Source: Anaerolineae bacterium (GTDB lineage: Bacteria; Chloroflexota; Anaerolineae; Aggregatilineales; J027). From it: a DNA stretch of 64,000 nucleotides. Below the pieces are notes generated by a model. It was not told where the DNA came from. It searched no databases and saw only the letters and a program-made list of their open reading frames with translations. The stretch lies in assembly GCA_019913005.1 (NCBI GenBank), contig JAIOHL010000182.1, positions 1 to 64,000 of the forward strand, in the 5' to 3' direction. Position 1 is the first letter of the stretch, and every line of letters starts with the position of its first letter. A program made the translations under genes and the position numbers. Of the stretch, positions 16,599-24,815 are shown in pieces.

Positions 16599-17824
16599 TG
16601 CGTCGGATCACATTCGCTATTGTACTGGCAGGCCTGTTCATCCTATTGGCAGGCATCCACCAACCCACCCTTGCTCGTCAGAATGCCGACGAGGTAGTGC
16701 TCGCCTATGTCCACGAAAATACGGTGAAATTAGCGGATGCACAGGGTAATCCCATCACCATCGTTGGGCCAGAATTTCAAACGGGTCAAGCCGCCAGCCT
16801 GCTCTGGACACCCGACGGTGAACGGCTCTATATTGCGCGGCGCGACGGCCTCTACGAAACCAGTGCCGAAGGTGGCGCAGCGGTGCGTCTCCCCGGTGAT
16901 TTCAGCATCACGATGGCGCTAGATCGCAGTGGCAAATCCATCTACTACATCGAATCCAGCAACCCTGCCGAGGCCGATCAACCCGGTTTTATCACCTTCC
17001 CCCTGCGCGAAACCAGTTTGCTCAACATGGGGGGGACGGGGCGCTTGGTGAATTACATTGGCAACTATTCGCTCGGTTCGTCCGATGTGGCGTTGGGCGG
17101 GGCGGCTTTTCAATATGCCCGTGATGGTGGCATCTTGGGAGGTGGTCGTCCGCGTTTAATCCCCACCTATGGCACAACTCTATTTTATTCCTGCTGTTTT
17201 CCTGATGCTGGCTTAAATGCCATTGATATTTCATCCGGCGAGATTCGCGCTTACGACAGCACGTTTATCCCCGGCCCGTCCGCCATCAATTCCAGCCTAT
17301 CTCGTTTGGCAGGCCCGACCATCAACGGCACCATTCGCGTGATTGACTTAATTACCGCTGGCACACGCGACTATCCCATCAATTTTGGCGACGTGGAGCG
17401 CATCGCATGGGCATTGGATGACAGCGCCCTCTATTTGGCGGTGCGGGGCACTCCCAAAGACCCTCTGCCCCTGAGTCCATTAGTCACCTCCCCGATTGAT
17501 GACCGCGAGGCCGATATTTTTGTCTGGCGTTTGGACTTGGTAACGGGTGGTTTGGTGCAATTGGCAGAATTGGGGGATTTTTACGGGGTATCTTCGATTG
17601 CCGCCACCGATGAGTATGTCTTTTTGACCGTTGTGGAGCGTAATGTTGCCCTGGTTAACGACCTCAATTCAGGCCGTCTCCCCGCCGACCTCAGCCCCGC
17701 CGACCCCCGCCTGACAAGTGATTATTTGACAGGCAGTATCTTATACCGCATCCGCACCGATGGCAGCGAAGCCCTCTCGATTTTGGCGGATGTGTGGGGT
17801 GTCGTCGCCAAACCGAGAAGGTAA
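16598..17824 (+). CDS. Secreted beta-propeller-like protein
   Basis: The 408-residue protein has an N-terminal signal peptide (MRRITFAIVLAGLFILLAGI..., cleavage likely near LAR-QNA). The rest is made of short beta-rich repeats such as LLWTPDGERLYIARRDGLYET and RIAWALDDSALYLAVRG, typical of TolB/WD40-like propellers. Its start overlaps the pfkA stop (TGATG); a GTG one codon earlier is possible. It has no lipobox and no enzymatic motif that I recognise. It may be a surface or secreted binding protein; coupling to a glycolytic gene gives no clear functional clue. Confidence 0.75.
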   Translation: MRRITFAIVLAGLFILLAGIHQPTLARQNADEVVLAYVHENTVKLADAQGNPITIVGPEFQTGQAASLLWTPDGERLYIARRDGLYETSAEGGAAVRLPGDFSITMALDRSGKSIYYIESSNPAEADQPGFITFPLRETSLLNMGGTGRLVNYIGNYSLGSSDVALGGAAFQYARDGGILGGGRPRLIPTYGTTLFYSCCFPDAGLNAIDISSGEIRAYDSTFIPGPSAINSSLSRLAGPTINGTIRVIDLITAGTRDYPINFGDVERIAWALDDSALYLAVRGTPKDPLPLSPLVTSPIDDREADIFVWRLDLVTGGLVQLAELGDFYGVSSIAATDEYVFLTVVERNVALVNDLNSGRLPADLSPADPRLTSDYLTGSILYRIRTDGSEALSILADVWGVVAKPRR

Positions 17825-17864
17825 CGAAAAGTAGGCGGGAATCATTTTCGTGCCATATAAATGG

Positions 17865-18644
17865 TCAACCTTTTTTGGTTCGTAGCATTTCTCTTATGAC
17901 TCGAACGCTTGCTTCATGATTGCTAAGATTTGGCTCCCCTTGAAATAAGCCTCGAATTTCAGGGCTATTTATGGCAACTTCTATATTATCACCGCTTGCA
18001 ACGGCAAGTCTAAATACTTCTGTTCTTTTCAAAGTCTGACCATCAGGTAGGCTATAATTAGTCGCTTTGGTTTCAGTTGAAACAGAAACAATATCTCTAT
18101 ACAAATATTCAACAGTTTTTTCATTAAGAAATACATTTCTCAAGAAATTATAATCTGCTGAATAGGTGGCTATTCTAGATTCAGAAAGACAAATCACCAC
18201 TAACTGATTACAACTGTAATGGAGCTTTCCTTCTGGATCTTTTGCGACTACTAATTCATGGTCGGGAATACCATATGTTTTCCAAAACAACGGCCCATAA
18301 ATAAGCATAGGTTCACGCACTAACTCTTCTCTAACCAAGCCTAATCTCTGTAATGCAAGCTTGACAACACGACTCAAATCTTCGACTAACCAAGCCTCTA
18401 TTTGACTAGTAGGAGGAAATTCATTCAGGTCTTTTAGAGTGAATCCCCACTTCTTGAGTTGATCTCGATACTCTACTGCTATCTTCTCGTGTTCATCTAA
18501 TTTTTTAGCCCCATTAAAAATCATGTCTCCTAAAGTTTCAAGACAACCCATTGATTCAGGCTCTTTCTTTCCAAACTTAAAAAACCAAACACGGATTTGA
18601 TATCTCTTGATCGACTCATCAATCATACGAGAGTTAACGCTCAT
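17865..18644 (-). CDS. Unknown protein coupled to a TIR gene, PH-like C-terminus
   Basis: The 259-residue protein is not recognised as a whole. The N-terminal half is helical and basic. The C-terminal part (~140-250) has the strand pattern seen in bacterial PH-like domains: QLVVICLSESRIATYSADYNFL, then VEYLYRDIVSVSTE, then FRLAVASGDNIEVAI. No signal peptide or membrane helix is present. It overlaps the end of the upstream TIR gene by 11 bp and has GGAGG 6 nt before its ATG, so the two proteins are made together. It is AT-richer than the flanking pfkA and mreB regions, consistent with transfer. A role as membrane- or ligand-sensing partner of the TIR protein is inference. Confidence 0.6.
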   Translation of the reverse strand: MSVNSRMIDESIKRYQIRVWFFKFGKKEPESMGCLETLGDMIFNGAKKLDEHEKIAVEYRDQLKKWGFTLKDLNEFPPTSQIEAWLVEDLSRVVKLALQRLGLVREELVREPMLIYGPLFWKTYGIPDHELVVAKDPEGKLHYSCNQLVVICLSESRIATYSADYNFLRNVFLNEKTVEYLYRDIVSVSTETKATNYSLPDGQTLKRTEVFRLAVASGDNIEVAINSPEIRGLFQGEPNLSNHEASVRVIREMLRTKKG

Positions 18645-19686
18645 GGTTTTCCTCCATTTTTAGCAGAAGTAAAACTATCTCATTATCAAATTTGGGGATT
18701 AAATCAAGAAGTGCCTTAACCTCAGCTTTAGTAGTCAATCCTTTTGCGGCAAGTGCCAAGCAATCCGAAATCTTAGGGTTTTCAATTTGGAATCCCTTCC
18801 CTCGAAAATAATCATCCTTTATCAAAGCTAAAAATAGAGCAATATGTGCTTGGGTTGCATCTCGGTCAAGTCCATTAAGGGTCTGTTCCTTGATAACAAT
18901 TGCTTCGTCTCGATTTAGCAATCTTGGGCGCCTGCCACGCAAATTGGCTAATGCCAGTGCATACCAACCATAAGCGTGTGTCGGTTCTCGCTGTACGATT
19001 TGTTCCAATAGCCCAATGGCTATATCAAACGAACGCATCATTAAATGGCATAATGCCACTGTCAACAAATCATCAATGCTGGCATTGGGTATAGTGGTGC
19101 GTGGTTGATAATGTTTCAAATAATTTTGCATTGCAACGGGAGACAAGCCGTATAACTCGCCCAAACGCGACGGTTGGTACACTGCACCACATTTCGGGCA
19201 ATGCGCGTTATCCGTTTCACTCACCGTAGCACAGACGAAACATTTTTTAGTTGCGGGTAAAGGCTGAACAGAGGCCAACGATGCTAGTAATTTTCTAAAG
19301 CCGCCGCTGTAGTCTGAGCGAAAATCCACATATTGGAGGGGGTGAAGTTGCAGCCAAAATTCAGGTTCGCAATTGGTCAACAAAACGGGAATGATAAGGA
19401 GTTTGGATTCGCCTTTTTTGGCTCTCTCTGAACCTAAATTAAGCGCAAACTGAAATTCGGCCCGACACACATCTGAGGCAAGCGAATTATGAGAAACTAA
19501 CAAAATAAAGGTGTCAGAGTTTCTAATCCCCTGCTCGATTTCTCTTTCCCATTTATGTCCAGCACGAATACTATCGTCATTGGTATCAAACCAAACTGAA
19601 TCTACATTTTGGCGTAAATCAGCCACAAATTGAGTAGCAAACTTGGTGTCTTTGTGGGAATAACTGATGAAGATTTTGAATGGCAT
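18634..19686 (-). CDS. TIR-domain protein with zinc ribbon and helical repeats
   Basis: Residues ~3-135 are a TIR domain: KIFISYSHKD at the first strand, VWFDTNDDSIRAGHKWEREI in the BB-loop region, ILLVSHNSLASDVC and LLIIPVLL. Where NAD-cleaving TIRs usually carry the catalytic Glu (the FxDxxxLxxG loop), this loop reads DTNDDSIRAG with Asn/Asp only, so NADase activity is uncertain. A Cys4 ribbon follows (Cys149, Cys152, Cys163, Cys166). Residues ~185-345 are helical and TPR-like (AIGLLEQIVQREPTHAYGWYALALAN). It is the first gene of a two-gene cassette. The promoter lies so close that the mRNA is probably leaderless. Confidence 0.8.
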   Translation of the reverse strand: MPFKIFISYSHKDTKFATQFVADLRQNVDSVWFDTNDDSIRAGHKWEREIEQGIRNSDTFILLVSHNSLASDVCRAEFQFALNLGSERAKKGESKLLIIPVLLTNCEPEFWLQLHPLQYVDFRSDYSGGFRKLLASLASVQPLPATKKCFVCATVSETDNAHCPKCGAVYQPSRLGELYGLSPVAMQNYLKHYQPRTTIPNASIDDLLTVALCHLMMRSFDIAIGLLEQIVQREPTHAYGWYALALANLRGRRPRLLNRDEAIVIKEQTLNGLDRDATQAHIALFLALIKDDYFRGKGFQIENPKISDCLALAAKGLTTKAEVKALLDLIPKFDNEIVLLLLKMEENHER

Positions 19687-19693
19687 AATTTGG

Positions 19694-19723
19694 ATTATAA
19701 ATGATAGTTTTAATAATCAACAA
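19694..19723 (-). promoter_or_regulatory. Leaderless-type promoter of the TIR cassette
   Basis: On the minus strand, TTGTTG (19718-19723) and TATAAT (19694-19699) are separated by 18 nt. The predicted transcription start (~19687) is next to the ATG at 19686, and no Shine-Dalgarno is present. A second TATAAT lies at 19728-19733. Confidence 0.5.
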
Positions 19724-19798
19724 TATCATTATATCAAAATATGCCAAATCATTTACATTAAATTTAGGGCAATATGTCACTTTTTACCAATTTTAGAT

Positions 19799-19981
19799 TT
19801 ATCTTGGCACAGGGTCGCCATGCGCTTCTAAAGACTCTATATATAGCGCAATCGCCTCTTTGATATTTTCAATGGCCTCTTCGCGTGTTATACCCTGACT
19901 GATACATCCCGGCAAACTAGGGCATTCAATCACCCAATACCCATCGTCACCGGGATAGAGAATCACACGTCTCTCCATCAC
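19799..19981 (-). CDS. HicB-like antitoxin-family small protein
   Basis: This 60-residue protein has the HicB/UPF0150 fold pattern. RVILYPGDDGYWVIECPSLPGC is followed by SQGITREEAIENIKEAIALYIESL, that is, a beta-rich half with the PSLPGC turn and then one helix. It has no DNA-binding extension. HicB proteins normally neutralise the HicA mRNA interferase, but no HicA-like double-stranded-RNA-binding protein is adjacent. Its start overlaps the stop of the 84-aa gene upstream (ATGA), so the two are coupled. It could be a solitary HicB. Confidence 0.75.
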   Translation of the reverse strand: MMERRVILYPGDDGYWVIECPSLPGCISQGITREEAIENIKEAIALYIESLEAHGDPVPR

Positions 19982-20232
19982 TTCTCCTCCATCATCCTAA
20001 TCCGAATTTTCGCCTTGAGCATCGCCATTAAATGATCCATGTACTCCATCTCATCTAATTCGGCGTTTTCTTCAGAAGTCAAAGTCCGTTCTTTATTCTG
20101 TTGGAGCAAATAACGCAAACGCTCCTGAAGCCCTTCAGAAGCGCGAAAATCAAGAACTTGTTGTGCAGAGGGACAAGTCGAAAGAAAGTCCAAAACCTCG
20201 ATTTTGATACTCGGAATCTTGGAGTCTGCCAT
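19978..20232 (-). CDS. Small helical protein paired with HicB-like gene
   Basis: The 84-residue protein is almost wholly helical and charged, with segments IEVLDFLSTCPSAQQVLDFR, LQERLRYLLQQNKE and LTSEENAELDEMEYMDHLMAMLKAK. I have the impression of similar small proteins in cyanobacteria and Chloroflexota beside toxin-antitoxin or HNH genes, but I cannot confirm a family. AAGGA just upstream supports the ATG. It begins 24 bp after mreB and overlaps the HicB-like gene, so mreB, this gene and the HicB-like gene probably form one transcript. Confidence 0.7.
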   Translation of the reverse strand: MADSKIPSIKIEVLDFLSTCPSAQQVLDFRASEGLQERLRYLLQQNKERTLTSEENAELDEMEYMDHLMAMLKAKIRIRMMEEK

Positions 20233-20256
20233 TTTTCCTTGCCCAAATAATAACTA

Positions 20257-21318
20257 TCAATGCTGGGTCGAGCCGCGCTCCAGACCAGCCAAGAGGCTTC
20301 GCAAGTTGTCGTAATCCTCCAACACACGCCCTGCCCCACGCGCCACACACGTCATGGCATCTTCCGCCAGCCATACCCGCACATTGACTTCATCCGCCAC
20401 GCGCTCGGTCAGCCCTTTCAATTGCGACCCACCCCCGGCAAGGCAAATACCGGATTCCATCAGGTCAGCCACCAATTCCGGCGGGGTCTCGTCCAGCGCA
20501 TCCCGAATCGTGTCCACCAAAATCCCTACCGAGCCGGATAGGGCCTCACGGATTTCAATGGACGACACCTCACGTGCTTCCGGCAGACCGCTAATCAGAT
20601 TACGACCCCGCACCAGCATGGTACGTTCTTCCAACAACGGAAATGCCGAGCCAATTTCGATTTTAACCTTTTCGGCGGTACGCTCCCCGATCAGCAAGTT
20701 ATATTTGGAGCGCATATATTGGACAACATCTTCGTCCATTTCATCACCTGCCACCCGAATACTGCGGCTGATGACGATACCCCCCAACGAAAACACGGCC
20801 ACTTCGGTTGTCCCGCCGCCGATGTCCACAATCATACTGCCGCGTGTCTCTTGAATCGGCAGTCCGGCCCCGATTGCCGCCGCGACGGGTTCTTCAATCA
20901 AAAAGGCTTCGCGTGCCCCGGCGCTCATCGTCGCGTCATACACGGCCCGTTTTTCGACTTCGGTCACACCGGAGGGAATCCCAACCACCACACGCGGACG
21001 GGGAATCGGCACCCAGCTTTGTTGGTGGGCCTTACCAATAAAATATTCAAGCATCCCCTCAGTAATTTCAAATTCGCTAATGACGCCATCCCGTAAAGGG
21101 CGCACCACCAAAATTTTATTGGGTACTTTGCCGGACATTTCTTTGGCTTCCTGCCCAAATGAAAGGGGTCGCCGCGTTTTCTTTTCGATGGCGACATATG
21201 AGGGTTCGTTAATCACAATCCCTTTACCACGCACACTCACCAATGTGTTCGCCGTACCGAGATCAATACCAATGTCTAGTGAAAACAGGCCAAGCAGCCA
21301 GTCTAAAGGACTAACCAC
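20257..21318 (-). CDS. mreB: Rod shape-determining protein MreB
   Basis: MreB is the actin-like filament that positions the elongasome for lateral wall synthesis. The 353-residue protein has the family motifs. These are the phosphate-1 loop IDLGTANTLV, VVVGIPSGVTEVEKRAV, EEPVAAAIGAGLP, phosphate-2 IVDIGGGTTEVAV, and the adenosine motif GICLAGGGSQLKGL. A short N-terminal extension (MVSPLDWLLGLFSLD) may be a membrane-binding amphipathic helix. The start is GTG with AAGGAGG 10 nt upstream. It is separated by more than 20 kb from mreC/mreD/mrdA, which is unusual compared with the common mreBCD cluster. Confidence 0.95.
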   Translation of the reverse strand: MVSPLDWLLGLFSLDIGIDLGTANTLVSVRGKGIVINEPSYVAIEKKTRRPLSFGQEAKEMSGKVPNKILVVRPLRDGVISEFEITEGMLEYFIGKAHQQSWVPIPRPRVVVGIPSGVTEVEKRAVYDATMSAGAREAFLIEEPVAAAIGAGLPIQETRGSMIVDIGGGTTEVAVFSLGGIVISRSIRVAGDEMDEDVVQYMRSKYNLLIGERTAEKVKIEIGSAFPLLEERTMLVRGRNLISGLPEAREVSSIEIREALSGSVGILVDTIRDALDETPPELVADLMESGICLAGGGSQLKGLTERVADEVNVRVWLAEDAMTCVARGAGRVLEDYDNLRSLLAGLERGSTQH

Positions 21319-21414
21319 GCTGTTTGCGCCTCCTTATTTCAGGGTTTATAGTCTTAAGAGCGCGGCTATTGTACAGCCGAGCCGTTGTTTATCCAAGAAA
21401 GAAATGTACTAGAG

Positions 21415-21981
21415 ATGAATCCTACCCAAAATCCAAAAGACGACCACTCCTATCACTACACGCCATCCTCACAAATGGCTGAAAAATTAGTGATGAACCG
21501 GCAAGGTAAATTAACCCGATTGCAGCGATCCCCCATCGTGATAGCAGCCCTTGTCTCCAGCATCGGCTTCATCTGCTCCGCCACCATGCTGGCAACCGGG
21601 GTTGGCCTTATATTACGTGGACCTAGCGGCGGAATCCTGAGTTACTTCTTCTATTTCATGATGTTTCTCAGTTTTTTCTTCCTTGCCGGGGTCTTATGGA
21701 CAAATGCCAGCATGTTCTTGCCGGAGACATTCTCCAAAAAACCTGTCCGGTGGCAACGCGGCCCGTTGGAAATCAAAATGGCATCCCGGAATCGGCCCGA
21801 AATGCCATTCTCATTCATCATTGGCAGCTATAGTTTTGCCCCATTTGTCGTCCCATCCGAAGTCCCTATGAACACAGGCCGTGAATACATCGTGTATTAT
21901 TCAACCCGCAGTCGCTTATTGTTGAGTATCGCCCCCACCGACCAGCCCGAATCCAAAAATTGGCTACCTCTCAAATCCTAA
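21415..21981 (+). CDS. Hypothetical two-helix membrane protein
   Basis: I do not recognise this 188-residue protein. Two membrane helices are visible: IVIAALVSSIGFICSATMLATGVGLIL (~36-62) and SYFFYFMMFLSFFFLAGVLW (~71-91). They are flanked by a polar N-terminus and a C-terminal domain of about 90 residues that is probably cytosolic. The ATG at 21415 is preferred over an in-frame TTG at 21385, although neither has a good Shine-Dalgarno. It is divergent from mreB and ends with a 4-bp overlap with the convergent HEAT/membrane protein gene. Confidence 0.65.
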   Translation: MNPTQNPKDDHSYHYTPSSQMAEKLVMNRQGKLTRLQRSPIVIAALVSSIGFICSATMLATGVGLILRGPSGGILSYFFYFMMFLSFFFLAGVLWTNASMFLPETFSKKPVRWQRGPLEIKMASRNRPEMPFSFIIGSYSFAPFVVPSEVPMNTGREYIVYYSTRSRLLLSIAPTDQPESKNWLPLKS

Positions 21982-22955
21982 CTGACCTCTGGAGTGGGCC
22001 ATTGAGGTTGAATCTTCTGCCACTCAAACAGCAGCAAATCGAACGCTTGTTGAATGGCAGCAAGGGTACTGGTCACTTGGGCCTGTGTATCCCCAATCGC
22101 CCAATCCGTGCTATTTAATTGATCTTTCCCGGAACACGCCGTCTCAATTTGACTGCGTGTTTTATATAAACCCTCTTCGACCTCTTCCATCAAGTTAAAA
22201 ATTGGGTCTAGCCCTTCTTGATGATACTCGTTGACATCTCCGACCCATTTCGGGCGTTCCGGCACGGTATATGCTTCTGCCGAGGGCACCGTTTTGCAAT
22301 CCAGTGTGGCCGCGTTTAAAGCGGTTTGATACGCCAGCGCAGTCTGAGCGTTATCTTGCACCCATTCATTTAACTTATACAGTGCATCCGCCCGATTAAT
22401 CGCGGCGTCTTCGGGGGTATTGATTTCATTATAGGCCACAATGGTCGCACCGAGCAGTGCAAAACACGCCGCCATCCACATAAACACCCGAAAACAACCG
22501 GATACCCGACCACGGGAACGTTCGCGCCGAGCGGCCTTCTGTTTCGCTTTTTTGGCCCGTCGGCCTTCTTTTTCTGGCGCAGGGGCGGGTGCTTCATCCG
22601 GTTCTGGGGGCAGATCCAAAATATCTTCATCATCCCACTTAATTTCCGTGACGACTGGCCCGGCTTGTCGGCTAATATCGCCAGAAAGCATCTGCCATTC
22701 ATAATCATCATCGGCGGCTTTCATTAGTTTCTGACGTGCTTCAGCCTCTTGACGCTGACGCAATACTGATAGGGCACGTACCGCTTTATAGGCGAGATCG
22801 CGCACCTTTGGATTTTGATCCAGCGTAGCGACCTTATCTAATTCATCAATCAGCGAAATATCACCTGTTTTGCCAAGTGCCATGACTGCGTTATAGCGCA
22901 CTTTCGGGTCGGCGTCAGCGAGTTTCTGAATGAGTTTTTTTGTTTGCTTATCCAC
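21978..22955 (-). CDS. HEAT-repeat protein with single membrane anchor
   Basis: The 325-residue protein starts with about two HEAT repeats (DADPKVRYNAVMALGKTGD, NPKVRDLAYKAVRAL). A charged Pro/Glu- then Lys/Arg-rich linker (~110-150) leads to one membrane helix (~158-178, CFRVFMWMAACFALLGATIVAY). The last ~145 residues, predicted outside, are helical with a few cysteines. The domain order suggests a link between a cytosolic partner bound by HEAT repeats and an external domain. The function is unknown. It is divergent from the methyltransferase gene with about 90 bp between them. Confidence 0.75.
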   Translation of the reverse strand: MDKQTKKLIQKLADADPKVRYNAVMALGKTGDISLIDELDKVATLDQNPKVRDLAYKAVRALSVLRQRQEAEARQKLMKAADDDYEWQMLSGDISRQAGPVVTEIKWDDEDILDLPPEPDEAPAPAPEKEGRRAKKAKQKAARRERSRGRVSGCFRVFMWMAACFALLGATIVAYNEINTPEDAAINRADALYKLNEWVQDNAQTALAYQTALNAATLDCKTVPSAEAYTVPERPKWVGDVNEYHQEGLDPIFNLMEEVEEGLYKTRSQIETACSGKDQLNSTDWAIGDTQAQVTSTLAAIQQAFDLLLFEWQKIQPQWPTPEVS

Positions 22956-23048
22956 GACACGACTCCGGATTTAGAGAATGTCAAAATCAATTTTCTATGC
23001 GAAGATTGTAGACATTATCACCCCACCCTGAGTACAGGTCAAATCGTC

Positions 23049-23933
23049 ATGGGAACGCCGCTCGTGTTTATTGGTATGCTGGTTTCAATCGGGTTAGTTG
23101 GCCTGATCCTTTGGTGGCTCTTCAACACGACGGAAGGCGTCTATTTAGGTCGCCGGGTGGTCATCTGGCTCTATGATCGTTATGCCCATCGTTATGACCG
23201 CACCAAAGAATTTGAAACCGCTTATGAAACCGCTTATCTGGGTCGCCCCCTGCTGCAAGCACTCGATACCCCAAATGCCCTGATTTTAGATGTTGCGACA
23301 GGCACAGGCCGCCTACCCGCCACATTATTTCAACGTCCCGCCTTTACGGGCAAGATCGTTGCCGTTGATCTCAGCCGTCAGATGTTGGCCCGAGCCGCCG
23401 AAAAATTGCAATATGAACTCCATGCCAACCGCGCCTATCTCCTGCACTGTCCCGCCGACCACCTCCCTTTCCCCGATCACACTTTCGAGGCCGTCACCAT
23501 CCTAGAAGCTCTTGAATTTATGCCCTCCCCAGAAGCCGTCCTGCGTGAAATCCACCGTGTCACCCGTCCCGGCGGCGTAGTCTTGATGTCCAATCGGCAG
23601 GGGCGTGAAGCCAAACTTTTGCCGGGTAAAACCATGACCAACGAACGTTTTGAACACTATTTAACCGAAACACTGGGTTTTGAATTTGTCGAGATTCAAC
23701 GCTGGCAGGTCGGCTATGCGTTGGTATGGGCTTTTAAGGCAGGCGACTCTTCCCCCGCCATTGCCAAACCGCTAGGGGAAATTTGGCGCTGCCCCGCCTG
23801 TGACCAAACCGCGCTTACTCCACAAACCAATCAATGGGTCTGCGAAAATTGCGGACAGATCATCTTGGTTGGATCAGATGGTGTCATTGAACTTTTTTCA
23901 GCAAAAGTGGACAGACCAATGGCAAAATATTAA
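23049..23933 (+). CDS. Membrane-anchored class I SAM methyltransferase
   Basis: The 294-residue form starting MGTPLVFIGMLVSIG is chosen because a longer frame would overlap the divergent HEAT gene and leave no promoter. One N-terminal membrane helix (~4-26) precedes a type-11 methyltransferase domain (~75-215). Motif I is LDVATGTGRLPA, and the domain continues with VAVDLSRQML and FEAVTILEALEFMPSPEAVLREIHRVTRPGG. A C-terminal Cys4 ribbon (CPACD...CENCG) closes the protein. The helix-plus-ribbon arrangement is reminiscent of UbiE-like small-molecule methyltransferases of actinobacteria and Chloroflexota; the substrate is unknown. Confidence 0.85.
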   Translation: MGTPLVFIGMLVSIGLVGLILWWLFNTTEGVYLGRRVVIWLYDRYAHRYDRTKEFETAYETAYLGRPLLQALDTPNALILDVATGTGRLPATLFQRPAFTGKIVAVDLSRQMLARAAEKLQYELHANRAYLLHCPADHLPFPDHTFEAVTILEALEFMPSPEAVLREIHRVTRPGGVVLMSNRQGREAKLLPGKTMTNERFEHYLTETLGFEFVEIQRWQVGYALVWAFKAGDSSPAIAKPLGEIWRCPACDQTALTPQTNQWVCENCGQIILVGSDGVIELFSAKVDRPMAKY

Positions 23934-23979
23934 ACTTTCCATCACTTTTTTGCCTTAACCCTATAGGCCAGAACACTCT

Positions 23980-24007
23980 CCCCTCTCTCAAAGCGTTGGG
24001 AGAGGGG
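23980..24007. repeat. Palindromic GC-rich hairpin (dispersed-repeat type)
   Basis: CCCCTCTCTCAA (23980-23991) pairs with TTGGGAGAGGGG (23996-24007), with one mismatch and a 4-nt loop. A G-rich tail GTCGGGGGTAGGG-like segment follows. Such CCCTCTCC/GGAGAGGG hairpins are often dispersed intergenic repeats in bacterial genomes; only one copy is in this window. Confidence 0.5.
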
Positions 24008-24044
24008 TCGGGGGTAGGGCTTCACAATGGATTGGAGCAACTTT

Positions 24045-24815
24045 ATGGCGACGGCCCTTCTCCGTTATTACACCAACAACGGCATTCAGCTTGGCATGAT
24101 TCAAAATGGCATTGTATATCGGGTGGAAGGCGACCTACAGGGTAACTATTACGCCGGGGCCGAAATCAGCGCGTTAGATAACATCCAACTCGCCCCGCCC
24201 ATCCAACCCAGCAAAATTGTGTGTGTGGCCCGCAACTATGCCGCCCATGCCGCCGAACACGCGGTTGAAGTCCCCAAAACACCTATGCTTTTTTTGAAAC
24301 CGCCCAGTTCACTGATTGCCTATGGCGAAAATATCGAACTGCCTGCCGATATTGGTCGCGTAGATTTGGAAGCCGAACTCGCCGTCATCATCGGCAAACG
24401 TGCTAAACGGATTAAAAAAGAGGATGCCCTCGATTATGTACTGGGCTATACCTGCGCCAACGATGTCTCGGCCCGTGTGCTGCAAAAAGCCGATGGGCAA
24501 TGGGGACGTGCCAAAGGATTTGACACCTTCTGTCCGCTTGGCCCATTTATCGTGACCGACATCGAGAAACCCAACAATCTTGGCATCAAAGCACGGCTGA
24601 ATGGCGAGGAGATCATCAATTCCAATACCTCCTACATGGTCTTTGATGTCGCCACGCTGATTGAATTTATTTCGCAGGCCATGACCCTCGAACCCGGTGA
24701 CGTGATCTTGACGGGTACACCCGAAGGTGTGACCGAGATTAAACCCGGCGATACGGTTGAAATCGAAATCGAGGGGGTCGGCAGTTTGAGTAATCCAGTG
24801 GTCGCGGTGGAATGA
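24045..24815 (+). CDS. Fumarylacetoacetate hydrolase family protein
   Basis: The 256-residue protein belongs to the FAH superfamily, which includes hydrolases, isomerases and decarboxylases of aromatic catabolism. Motifs include KIVCVARNYAAHAAEH, the metal-binding VDLEAELAVIIGK, GYTCANDVSARVLQ, KGFDTFCPLGPFIV, and EPGDVILTGTPEGV. The start at 24045 is preferred over 24027 because GGAG at 24034-24037 lies 7 nt upstream. The exact reaction (acylpyruvate hydrolysis, oxaloacetate decarboxylation or homoprotocatechuate-pathway isomerisation) cannot be told apart. It overlaps the Nudix gene by 4 bp. Confidence 0.88.
   Translation: MATALLRYYTNNGIQLGMIQNGIVYRVEGDLQGNYYAGAEISALDNIQLAPPIQPSKIVCVARNYAAHAAEHAVEVPKTPMLFLKPPSSLIAYGENIELPADIGRVDLEAELAVIIGKRAKRIKKEDALDYVLGYTCANDVSARVLQKADGQWGRAKGFDTFCPLGPFIVTDIEKPNNLGIKARLNGEEIINSNTSYMVFDVATLIEFISQAMTLEPGDVILTGTPEGVTEIKPGDTVEIEIEGVGSLSNPVVAVE

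Noticed and set aside
19799-19981. Complete HicAB toxin-antitoxin system
   Set aside because: The partner gene does not resemble HicA, which is a ~60-aa basic protein with a GSHxxY motif.
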